Shown here: positions 44,740 through 55,154 of the stretch, piece by piece
How positions within the stretch are numbered: the stretch's first letter is position 1
Layout of the letters: each line of letters starts with the position of its first letter
DNA from: Xanthostigma xanthostigma
Taxonomy: Eukaryota > Arthropoda > Insecta > Raphidioptera > Raphidiidae
Reading direction: 5' to 3'
Length of the DNA: 64,000 nt
NCBI GenBank assembly: GCA_963575645.1
Contig: OY754470.1
Location: 45,601,201 to 45,665,200 of the forward strand
Notes under the pieces: model-generated
The model's database searches: none
Told to the model about the DNA's origin: nothing
Seen by the model: only the letters and a program-made list of their open reading frames with translations
Program-made: the position numbers and the translations under genes

Positions 44740-45748
44740 GATACTTCTGGGAGCTGAATAGCAAATTTTTGATTTTTAGGTTTGTAGACTATACTTTTAT
44801 TTTATTTTGCAGATTTTTAATGAATAAATACCTCTTTGAACTTCTGGGAGCTGAATAGCAAATTTTTGATTTTTAGGAGAAATTGTACGTTTTTTTGCAG
44901 TCTCTCAATGTTATAACGTAAATAAATTAAGATGAGCATATTGTAATGTCAATAGACGCTCGACAACGGAGGCTCAGCGTCTTATAGACGCTCGATAACG
45001 GTCTAGCGTCTTACAGATGTTCTTACCAATAGGACTGGTATTTTAGGGCCTAGGCCGCCCTAAAGATGTTTTATATATTATGGACGGTCTATAACAGCGA
45101 TAAAGGCTTCAATTGAAATGTAACTGACATAATTAAAGCGTCCACAATTTACAAGATTGGATACATGTATGCGCATTTTGTAATCGTGAAAAAATAACTT
45201 TTTCTTTTTTTTGTTACAGATACTTCGATCGTGACTGGGCGAACCCCAACCCCTCTGGAGCTGCCTGCATCATATTGATATCAAAAAATATTATTTTAAT
45301 TATTACTTTTTATATTGTACGCTTATTATTGTATATGTGTTAATGATTGTAAGGAGAAAGGATTGTGAAAAATAAATACAAATTAACTAAAAACAAATAT
45401 TTTTATTTATAAAATATAGTGCAAATAAGATAGATAGATTATTATAGACGTCCACGGCCACAGCCACGACCACAGCCACCGTCCATCGCAATCGTATTAA
45501 ATTTGAAAAATATTTTCCGTTTACACAGACAAAACTTAAAAATTTGAATTTTAGTATCTGGGCAGCAGTAGACCGAATTTGAAATGTTTCCGATGCGTAT
45601 TCCAGACATTCCAGAAAAGCACTTGGAACTGGTGTATCTTCGAAACGGTAAGTGATACGAAGCAAGGGAGAGACTTGGTGACTTCAGCGTGTCATTATAC
45701 ATAAGCCTACCGAATTTGAATCGGATCCGAGAGATTGTCCAAAATTGA
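44740..45748 (-). repeat. large inverted repeat, right arm
   Basis: Inverted partner of 38895-39850. It carries two copies of the 37-base motif with 'GGGAGCTGAATAGCAAATTT' at the inner end. On the plus strand at 45206-45219 the acceptor-like 'TTTTTTTTGTTACAG' leads into a frame encoding YFDRDWANPNPSGAACI, conserved in the other arm despite several silent or near-silent differences. No complete ORF. Confidence 0.7.
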
Positions 45749-45899
45749 TTAAAAAAATAACGAGATCTTTCCCATAGTTATAGAACTATGGGAAAAATCT
45801 CGTTTTTAGTCGATTTTCGACATTTTCTAATAACTCACTTTTCGTGTCCAGACGGCTTATATTAACAGAAAATGACACCCTAAATCAAAAAAATAAGCT

Positions 45900-47465
45900 C
45901 AACTTTTAGTTCTCTGGGTCTTTGAGGTGTGTTTCAACATCGAAGCGACCATTTATCCAATGTGTTTAAAAGTGATACTGCAATACGGCGGAGCAGAAGG
46001 AGGCTGCGCTACTGTGTGGAGCCGCGGGTAGCGGCTAGTGCTTTTCAGGAAGTCTGGAATATGTATAGGATACATTTCAAATTCGGTGTATTGATAGAAA
46101 ACGACACGCTGAATTCAACGAGCAGTTTCGGAGATAGCGACGTTCCAATGTTGCTCCAGTATACACACTTCAAATGCCCAAAGAACTAAAAGTTGAGATA
46201 TAAACGTTTAAATGTTTCTTCTACATTTAAATTCACTATAAAAGCCCACAGGACCTAAAGCTGAGCTTATATTTTGATTTGGAGTGTCATTTCCTGTTAG
46301 TATAAGCCGTCTGGACACGAAAAGTGAGTTATTAGAAAAAGTCGAAAATCGACTAAAAACGAGATTTTTCCCATAGTATAGCCTTAGTTATTTCGTGATT
46401 TTTTTAAGACGATTTTGGATGATCTCTCGGATCCGATTCAAATTCGGTAGGCTTATGGAAAATGACTCGCTGAAGTCACCAAGCCCCTCCGTTGCTTCAT
46501 ATCACTTACCGTTTCGAAGATACACCCGTTCGAAGTGCCTCTCTGGAAAGTCTGGAATACGTATCGGATACATTTCATTTTCGGTGTACTGATAGAAAAC
46601 GACACGCTGTATTCAATGAGCGCACCCGGAGGTCTGTATCTAATACCGTTTCGGAGATATAGACGTTTAAATGTTTCTTCTACATTTAAATTCACTACAA
46701 AAGCCCACAGGACCTAAAGTTGAGCTTATATTTTGATTTGGAGTGTCATTTCCTGTTAGTATAAGCCGTCTGGACACGAAAAGTGAGTTATTAGAAAAAG
46801 TCGAAAATCGACTAAAAACGAGATTTTTCCCATAGTATAGCCTTAGTTTTTTTGTGATTTTTTTAAGACAGTTTTGGACAACCTCTCGGATCCGATTCAT
46901 ATTCGGTAGGCTTATGGAAAATAACTCGCTGAAGTCACCAAGCCCCTCCGTTGCTTCATATTACTTACCGTTTCGAAGATACACCCGTTCGAAGTGCCTC
47001 TCTGGAAAATCTGGAATACGTATCGGATACATTTAAAATTCGGTGTACTGATAGAAAACGACACGCTGAATTCAATGAGCGCATCCAGAGGTCTGTGTCT
47101 ATCACCGTTTTGGAGATAGGGCCACTCGAAGTCAATTTCTGGAAAGTCTGGAATACGCATTGGATACATTTCAAATTCGGTTTACTGATAGTAAATGACA
47201 TCCTGAATTCACTGTAAGACCCGGAAGTCTGTATCTATTACCGTTTCGGAGACAGACCCGTTCTATGTGCTTTTCATTAAAGCCTGGAATGTGCATTGGA
47301 ATCATTTCTAATCTGGAATACTTATAGGAAACGACATCCTGAATTTCTTGAGCGCTCCTGGAGGTCTGTTTCTCTTATCCATTTCGGAGATAGACTTGTT
47401 CTAAGCGCTTTTCCGGAAAGTTTGGAATACGTATCAGATACATTTTAAATTGGCAATTTAAGGTT
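45900..47465 (+). repeat. degenerate tandem array with a recent 459-base duplication
   Basis: Repeating units of about 130 bases carry 'GTCTGGAATACGTATCGGAT', 'TTCGGTGTACTGATAGAAAA' and 'ACCGTTTCGGAGATA' in order, seen near 46050, 46545, 46995, 47130, 47280 and 47410. On top of this, 46200-46658 is directly duplicated as 46659-47117 with few differences. The outer ends of the large inverted repeat share the block 'TCTCGGATCCGATTC', so all belong to one repeat system. Overlapping frames on both strands give look-alike translations and are not genes. Confidence 0.7.
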
Positions 47466-47936
47466 TTATTTGTAGTTTATTAATTCGCTAGCACATGGCA
47501 CCAAAAACTTAGTTTTGGTAGATTTCTTGTCTTCAGATTTTGTAAATGTGATACCAAAGGTCACTCATCTCACTTCCCAAATTTCCTTTTTATGAAAAAT
47601 AAATAAATACAAACAAAATCAATAGTTTAAATATTTTTATTTATGTCACTACTAACAAGTAGGAAAATAAAATAAACAGGAAAAATAATTTCACAATTTG
47701 TATCAACATTAAATTGTATTTCCATTTCAAAATTATTTTCTTTTACAAAAAAATCTGAATACAATAGGGCTATTGACAAAATTTCAAAAAGTATTTAAAA
47801 TTAAAGAATAAAGGTATATGTACCCGTAAAAAATATTTTTTCTCATAAATATAACAGATTTGACTCATTATTATTAGTTGTTTTTTATTTTGACTTTAAA
47901 TTCTGTGCCAAAACGTCAATTGACCTTGACAGCAAT

Positions 47937-47976
47937 GTTTACTGATTGCCTACGTCACAGTAGGCAATCAGTAAAC
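47937..47976. repeat. perfect 17-bp hairpin
   Basis: GTTTACTGATTGCCTAC and its exact complement are separated by GTCACA. It ends 5 bases before the Harbinger-type MITE and may be a host hairpin or the remains of another element. Confidence 0.6.
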
Positions 47977-47981
47977 ACTAA

Positions 47982-48453
47982 GGGTGCGTTCCGATATACA
48001 CTGGGAGCACTGCCCAGTGCTCTTACTGTAGAAAAATTCGTTCCGTTATGAACGCCAGTGTACTGCCGCAGTACCCTAGGGAAATATATGACGTCATAAA
48101 TAACCATATATTTCTACTGCGAGCACTGGCGTTTTCGAGGTAAGGTACTCGCCAGTACTTTGATCACGTGATCAGTCAAAGCCGCTTGAGTGCTAAACAG
48201 TTGACATTAAAAATTCTGAAATTATTTTGGACTTCTGAAAATAATGGAAAATTTGCAAAAATTGAGCTTATTTAATTAGAAATCTTTAATACGCTCATTT
48301 GAAAACTGCGTCAAAAAACGATGCTGACAGTATACTGGAGTGCGTTCTGTTTTAAATAGTAACCAGTATTACTGGCTATAAAGGAACGGCTTCACAGTAT
48401 ACTGAATTGACGTCACACTGTACAGTGCTCCCAGTGTATATCGGAACGCACCC
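47982..48453. mobile_element. PIF/Harbinger-type MITE
   Basis: Ends GGGTGCGTTCCGATATACAC and GTATATCGGAACGCACCC, flanked on both sides by TAA (47979-47981 and 48454-48456). GGG...CCC ends with a TWA duplication are the PIF/Harbinger hallmark. The terminal repeat is about 31 bases. The interior is rich in CAGTG/ACTGG motifs in both orientations. No transposase. Confidence 0.8.
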
Positions 48454-48882
48454 TAAGCAAGCGGGTACAACATGACATATAGCACTGAACAGAGATAACG
48501 AATACACATGGCAGTCAGTGGCACACAGCTACCGGCCATGTTGACTGATTAATGACGTCACGCGCTGTGATTGGTGTTTGAAATCACGTGACACATAGGT
48601 TAAAAATCGTGATTTTATTTATTTATTTTAATATATTTAACGCACTTATTTAATAAAAATAATAATTCTAAACGATATTTTAGACCATAAACTTTCATTA
48701 TAACACAGTTTTATATTTAATTTTAATCACTGTCAATAACCCTATTCAATAACTAAATTGTAATTTAAGTTATTTTGATGCCTGGTTCGATATGATTGTA
48801 CATTTATCCCGGATCATATAAGCCGGATATTTTATGCCTGCAGTATATTCACTGCGTCGGTAATTATAACAAAATTTTAAAA
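48454..48882. other. AAR2 3' flank
   Basis: No second gene. TTTATT/TTTAAT runs at 48613-48730 could give minus-strand poly(A) signals for AAR2. Confidence 0.4.
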
Positions 48883-50690
48883 CTACATTTCAACAATAAC
48901 TGGTGCTTCATCTTCCTCGTCTTCTTCTAAATTAGAAAAATCCCACTGATACAAATTCGTAAGATTGTCTTTAAATCTACGTGCCTTAGTTTTTAAGTAC
49001 CCGTCAATATCACTGAGCATTATAGTTCGGAACAAAACTCTTAATTTACAGTAAACAAAATTATTATTACTAACAATGTCAGCGAGAAAGTCTTCTTGAA
49101 TTTCGGCGAGTTGTTTTTCGAGAACGGAAATAAATAAATCATATATCCTACGGTGGTTAGTAATAGCTTCTTCACACGAACACAAAATGTTTATTAGTCT
49201 TTTCCAATGTTCAAATGCTTCTAAACTATGTCCGACTAGGAAACAGACAAAAGAGAATTGAAGTTCGCCAATTAAATCTTCCGGTCTAAAAAAAAAAAGG
49301 TATATTTAGTTTTTTGACCGCCAATAGCGAGGTTTATTGGGTCCTAGCACCAAATACCAATTCACATTTTATTTTATCATTGAACAGCTAAATAAACTGG
49401 TTTTTATTGATTTTACGATGTTCCATCGAAATCGGAATTGTTTATTGATTAGACGATAATAGCACTGTTCCAACATCTCCGAGAACCGTCACAGTCATGC
49501 GCAGTAGCTAAAACAGTTACGTTTCTCGGAGAGGTTGGAACAGAGCTAATGATTTCACCTGTCAAGCGTCTATAATCTATTTATTTCAAAGTGTGTATAA
49601 AAATTCTAGCCATAATTTTACTGAAAATCAGTTTAATTTTGTACGAAAAATACTTTTATTTATATGGGAATAGGGAGCTCTACCTTAACGCAATCAGTAA
49701 AAATATTAAATAGCCTAACATTTAAGTCATGTAGCTCTATAAACTTGCACTAAATCTCATTGAAATCAGACTAGCATTATGTCGAAACAGATACTCTATT
49801 TACAGTTGATTTGATTAGTACTATTTTATTTACCTTTCGTGTTCACTTATTAGCTGTTCGAGCACGTAACTGGAATCTAAGGAATGTTTTGTTATTTCTG
49901 CAGGCGTTGCATCATCGGGAAAACTTTTATCCGGTATTTTTGTGAGTCTCAATTCTGTTCCCGGAATCGGTTTCAAATCCGGCAACAAATCATCATCGAC
50001 AATGTCAATACCGGGTCGACTTCTACTTCTTCTGACCAAAGGAGTGGGAGTTAAAGTCGAAGCACTATTATTCGAAGTTGACGCTTCTGAAGTCGATGGA
50101 TCGACCTTCTCTTTGGTTATTTTCCGCCTCTCTGCATTACTCGGTGAAACCAATTCTAAAGCTGATCGGATTTGTCCACATTTCGGCAATAGCTTTTTTA
50201 TTAGATTATCTGTAAAACATAAAAAAAATATTCTGAATTCTTTTAGTAATAATTAGAATAGAAAGTAACTGGATCTTTTATATTTACCATGAATATGCAT
50301 GATTAATCCTTTCCACTTTTCTAATATATCATACGGATACGGTCCTAGACATCTATCTAATTTTTTTAAATTAGCCCGATACTTATTTAATTGGTCTTCG
50401 TTAGGTGCCACTGGACTAATATCTTCAGTTTTTTTGTCCCAAGTCATCATTAGAACTTCTGATTTTACAAAATTGTGGATGAAACCAACTCTAGGCGCAA
50501 TGTTACCCATTGAACCTACTGCACTATAATAAACATAGTGTAGGCCAGGCGGTATCATTTTTATGCCCTTAAAATTTTCTCCTGTGTTCCAAGACATCAT
50601 ATCTATGCCGAATTCAGTTTCTTCGGGGACATTGAAAAATAGAAGAACTGCACCATCCTCAAAAAGTTGTCGTGCTTCGTTCTGATCCAT
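48883..50690 (-). CDS. AAR2: AAR2 splicing factor homologue, three exons
   Basis: Exons 50690-50288, 50209-49834 and 49285-48883 join through GT-AG introns in phases 1 and 2 to give 393 residues and a stop, close to the human length of about 384. The start MDQNEARQLFEDGAVLLFF is followed by FGIDMMSW and IKMIPPGLHYVYY, typical of the N-terminal AAR2 domain. Exon 3 has the helical C-terminal domain, with EAFEHWKRL at residues 282-290, and ends with an acidic tail before VIVEM. Residues about 158-200 form a Ser/Thr-rich linker. AAR2 binds the Prp8 RNase H and Jab1 regions and acts in cytoplasmic/nuclear assembly of U5 snRNP. The ATG has A at -3. Same strand as TMEM43 but separated by 1.5 kb with a MITE. 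Confidence 0.93.
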
Positions 50691-51256
50691 TTTACATGTG
50701 AAATATCAACTTTAAGACTTAAGTCTTGTTAAGTAATTATTTAGTCAACGAATAATAAACATAATACGCCTGTTAGAAATGAATATTATACTGTTTTTAT
50801 GTCGCAAAAGTTTTAAAAACAAGTTAAACGTCAGTTTATTTTGTGGTTGATTTTGACAGTCAGTGTTCTCAACACATAAAATTAGTTATCCCCACGCATA
50901 GCTCAAAAATCACTGTTAATGACAACTAAATTTTTCACTCTTAAAAAAATGATTTTTAACTATAATAACAATGAATGTTTTTAATAAGCGTCTTTAAAGA
51001 TTCATCAAATCATTTAGGATGTTTTTTTTATTATATTAAGAAATAACTTCGATTTAAAATTTTATGAAAAACGCTCGCAACACTCTTCATGACTTCTCCG
51101 TACTTTGTAATAGATTCGGATACTATGCCAAGAGTCTGGACAGGGCCTGATCTAGGGGAGGGCAAACCGGGCAATTGCCCGGTGCAGCAAGATTGAGGGC
51201 GGCGCGGCGTCGGCGGCGAAAATTTGAAAGATGATTAAACAAAATATTTTTAAAAA
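50691..51256. promoter_or_regulatory. presumed AAR2 upstream region
   Basis: Non-coding sequence directly upstream of the AAR2 start on the minus strand. No TATA box or initiator can be fixed by eye. 'GAGGGCAAACCGGGCAATTG' near 51158 begins a GC-richer patch that adjoins the MITE and resumes after it ('GGCGGCAAATATTATTTTGC' near 51948). The MITE therefore probably inserted into an older element with a 'CAGGGCCTGATCTAGGG...CGGGCCCTG' (51139/51998) end pair. Confidence 0.35.
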
Positions 51257-51912
51257 AATTGGTTGTCTGTAAAGTCGGTTTACGGACGATAGTTTTACGT
51301 GATAACGTATTCCGTAATACATAACCTAAACCTCCCAAAATTTGGTTTCAGTCCGCTTATCCTTGGTGTCGGAATGATAAGAAATGTCAAAAGTGACGTT
51401 TGCAACTGACAAAGTATTATGTTCTAATAATAATTAGTTATTCCAATACTTAACTTAGAAGGCGTTGCATTTCACAAAATACTAATGTCAAAAAATTGAA
51501 TTAAACATTAGAAATGCAGCCGTTTTCATGTTAAGACAAGACATACGTTATATTCTAATTTACATGTACGGCAAACAAAGACGACCGACCGCGTCGCGCC
51601 ATGCATTAGACAACATTGCATTTATATTTTATACAGCTATTTTTCTATATAAATTTGTATAAAAAAACTGTTTAGGCAAATTCTGTTATACGAAATCTAT
51701 GTAAAATGTTCTCCTCTTTCGTTTAAGACTGGTTTCAAACCGATCTGATTTAAATTGAGCGAGAAATTAGCAAAAAGCACGCACAGGGTCAGGCGGAACG
51801 TTAGGAACGTTACGCGTTAGGAACGTTACACTTTTTCGTGCATGCAGCCGGTGTTTTATCAATTTATGAGATTGGTGATTCATCAATTTATAAGACGTTA
51901 TCACGTCAAAAA
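51257..51912 (+). mobile_element. M1-family MITE (long form), copy nearly identical to 7199-7877
   Basis: Starts TTGGTTGTCTGTAAAGTCGG and ends ACGTTATCACGTCAAAA. Differences from the 7.2-kb copy are single bases plus the number of GGAACGTTAC-type units (fewer here). It lies between the AAR2 and TMEM43 genes. Confidence 0.75.
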
Positions 51913-52228
51913 AAAAACACCCTACACAAAAGTTGTTAGGGTAAAAGGCGGCAAATATTATTTTGCCCCCGGAGCGGCGAAATAGCTGGTTCGGGCCCTG
52001 AATCTGGATTGCCTTTTTCTATTCAATAGGAAGAGTTGAAACTCCTCAAATAGAATAATTTTATAAATGAAATGAAACAAAAAATATGCAACATTTTGTC
52101 CTTAAATTTACAAATTCCCAACGAGCTGTAAATAAAATAGATGGTACAATAACTACATTGCATATCAAGTCAGTTAATATAGTTTAATTTATAAATAAAT
52201 TATAACTGGAAGAACGTTAATCAGTCTT

Positions 52229-54568
52229 TTATAATCGTTGATATCCGTTGGCATGTGGTTGTTGCACTGCATTATAAACACTCATGGTGCAATAAACAAA
52301 CGGCGAGGCCGCAGCCATAAATAAGCTGGCACCGAACAGTGGTCGATACCAAATCCAAGCTATAGCCATTGTTATTAGGGCTACAGAAATCGAAACGGCC
52401 ACATTTATTGCTATAGGCGAATCATCCGACAACACGTTTTGGAGAATTGGTAATTTCGATACTAAAAAAAAACAAACATTATAGGTATGCACTCATTTCA
52501 TTTGATAGGATTTTTCAGTTTTTTAAAGTTACCGTTTTTTTTTACTATAGGTACAATTCGAAAAAATAATGCGAGACTTTATATTAAATTACGAGTAAGA
52601 TCGAAGCCTTTTTTATCGACTTATTGCAACCAAAATTCAGTTAAACTCCATGATCAGGGATATTGGGTTTTTACACATTTTGTTTCCAACTAAATAAGTA
52701 TTCAACGAAAGTTCATAATAAACAAAACAATTTCGTTTTAGTCGATTATTTTAAATTCGCAACATAAAAAATATACATACATAAAATGTGTAAAATGTTG
52801 GCAAGACAAGTGGCAGACGCAAATAATATGAACCATCCAAATGCGCGCATTTTCCATGAATGCCATTTTGCTTCAACATGTTCAGCATTAAACATTTGAT
52901 CTACTGTATGGATATTTGACCGCACCATTAATATTTCATGTCCTTTCGTAGTGTGATACGGTACAAGATACCCTTTTTGTTGTTTGGCCACAATGGTTAC
53001 CTAAAACACATCAACAAATTAGATTTCTTCCAAAAAAACAACTCTACCGTCAATACCCACTTCTTGTCCAGCTGGACCCGCATAAGAAAATTGAATCCTG
53101 ATATCACCGACTTCAGGATTCCAAACATCATCCGTATGATAGTACAATCCCATATGCAACTTTATGTCCCTTCTTTCAGGTCGTTCATCACCTGTTACTT
53201 CGATATAGTCTAGAAATTTGTTTTTGGTAGCTGTGTTTAAAAGGAACGGACCCACAGAAACTACTTCAGAAATGTGTACATGCGATTTAATTGGTATTTC
53301 CCTAAAAACATTCACTTTAAATCATACAAATTATTCTTTTAATTGCAACTAATAACAGACTATATAGCACATTTAATTTGTATTTGCTTTAAAAAAATGT
53401 TGGGCTGATTATTTGGATCATCTTTGGATCAGCTGTTCACTGGCCGCCATCTTGTAGCGAACATATTTTACTGTGCAATATTTATACACCTATAGCTAGT
53501 AGGTACTTATTTATTTACCTTGGATTGTGATGACCTGTTCTCATATAGAAACTGTTACTATCCACAAGTTTATCGCGCCAGTCAGTCGTGTAAGTATAAG
53601 AATTATCATCTCTTTCAGATGCGACTGTATCACCGAATTGCGAATCACTATAACAACAAAATCTAATGTTAAGCTTTTTGACGTGATAACGTCTTATAAA
53701 TTGATGAAACACCGGCTGCACGCACGAAAAAGTGTCACGTTCCGCCTGAGCCTGAGCGTGCAAGCGAGAGCGCGGTATAAGCGATAGAGAGGCACGATCG
53801 GCCCAAGCGTCGACTTGTGAGCATTTCTCTCTCTTCTCGCGTGACGTCAGAGAGTTCATCAATGTTTATTTATGACATTATCACGTAAAACTATCGTCCG
53901 TAAACCGACTTTACAGACAACCAATTTTTTGTCTGCACAAATGAATCTAACTCAAAAACTACAGAAGCTAATTACACCAATTGATGATATTTTGAACGAC
54001 GCACGCTGTGCTTCTTAATGAAGACAATACACTGTCGCAATGTCGCGCGATTTGCTCTATGCCATAATATGTAATATTTTATGCAATCGCCAGCTTGGTG
54101 TCCCCGCGTGCGTGGGCTCTTAGTGTAAGAAAACATGTTCCTAAATTAAAACAACAAAATACTTACATTTTTTCCTCAATCCATTGATACATTTGAACCC
54201 GTCTTTTAAGTTTTACAGCTTGAATTGAGATTCCATATTCCGGCTCAGTTAACGGCTCATCAATTTGCAACGACCCAATAATATGTATCAATCTGCCATC
54301 ATATTCTGGGTGCAATGGTTCGTATGGGTTTAGTGATACGACTACATTTAAAGCTTCGTCGAGAGAATGAGCAGTTTCGACAGCTTTCCCCTGCAAAACA
54401 AAAGTAAAAATTCATTATTGTAACGCCTTACTAAGTTAGGTAGTAGGTAGGTAAACTGTTAAATACCTCATTAGAAAATATGAGATAAAGGCCTGCTACA
54501 AAAAGGCCACAACCGATCAATGCAATAAGCCAAGATTTTCTAAATTCGTCCACAACCGATTCGTTCAT
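52229..54568 (-). CDS. TMEM43: TMEM43 (LUMA) homologue, six exons
   Basis: Exons 54568-54467, 54390-54167, 53647-53519, 53301-53061, 53000-52781 and 52461-52229 join in frame (phases 0, 2, 2, 0, 1) to 382 residues; human TMEM43 has 400. Residues about 12-31 (WLIALIGCGLFVAGLYLIF) are the N-terminal membrane helix. A large luminal domain follows, with SLDEALNVVVSLNPYEPLHP, a conserved W-R region (TDWRDKL) and RIQFSYAGPAG. Three C-terminal helices follow: FGWFILFASATCLANILHI, INVAVSISVALITMAIAWIW and LFGASLFMAAASPFVYCTM. The protein sits in the ER and inner nuclear membrane and interacts with nuclear-envelope proteins in vertebrates. The exon 4 donor is taken as GTGGGT. Intron 2 contains a short M1-family MITE. 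Confidence 0.92.
53675..53930 (-). mobile_element. M1-family MITE (short form), in TMEM43 intron 2
   Basis: Opens TTTTTGACGTGATAACGT and closes ACTTTACAGACAACCAATTT. About 256 bases; shares 'CGGCTGCACGCACGAAAAAG' and 'GCGCTCTCGCTTGCACGC' (in complement) with 62780-62997. It ends 27 bases before the TMEM43 exon 3 acceptor. Confidence 0.75.
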
Positions 54569-55154
54569 TTTGAAAAGTCACTGATTAATTGCCGTATAAC
54601 CGTATCAAATTTTTAAATGACAAATTGGGGGTGTCATTGTTGTTACATTGTATCACAAACTTGAATTTATTAAATTATTTTAGGATTATGTTATGAATCA
54701 AATCCTTTCACAGTTATTTTGTTCTTATGTAATCGCAGCACAATTCACGTTGAAAACTCATTCTGGCTCGTAAATTCGAATATTTTCTTAAAATAACCAT
54801 AGAAACACATCACTAAAATTGCCACTCTATATTGATTTTTGTCTAAACTCTTTTATTTACCAGTGCAGCACAGCAAACTTCACAGCGTGGTATGACAGTT
54901 TGCACAAAATGTTTTTAACACGGTTTTTAAAAATTAATGTTAATTTAAATACAAGCTGTTATTAAACTGGTAATCAAAATACTCATAACTAAAGATATTA
55001 ATAATTTATTATTTTTTTAAATTATGTTTTACATTATTAAAATATGTGATAACAGTGTTATGTCAAATCGTCTGTTGCTAACTTCGCATGGTTTCAAAAC
55101 AATACGAAAGCTGGGGATGCACATAGTTCTATTCTTTATCTGAAAGCAGTAACA
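54569..55154. promoter_or_regulatory. shared upstream region of TMEM43 (-) and sialyltransferase (+)
   Basis: The 586 bases between two divergent start codons must hold both 5' untranslated regions and promoters, unless an untranslated first exon lies elsewhere. No repeat is seen here, unlike the flanks. No core motif can be fixed with confidence. Confidence 0.5.

Noticed and set aside
45387..47217. Many 60-108 codon ORFs with similar peptides
   Set aside because: They arise from the tandem repeats on both strands and are interrupted in every unit; no start, signal or intron pattern is kept.
53515..53862. 115-codon minus-strand ORF spanning TMEM43 exon 3
   Set aside because: Its N-terminal two thirds is MITE sequence, the same as at 62843-63040; only the last 43 codons are true exon.
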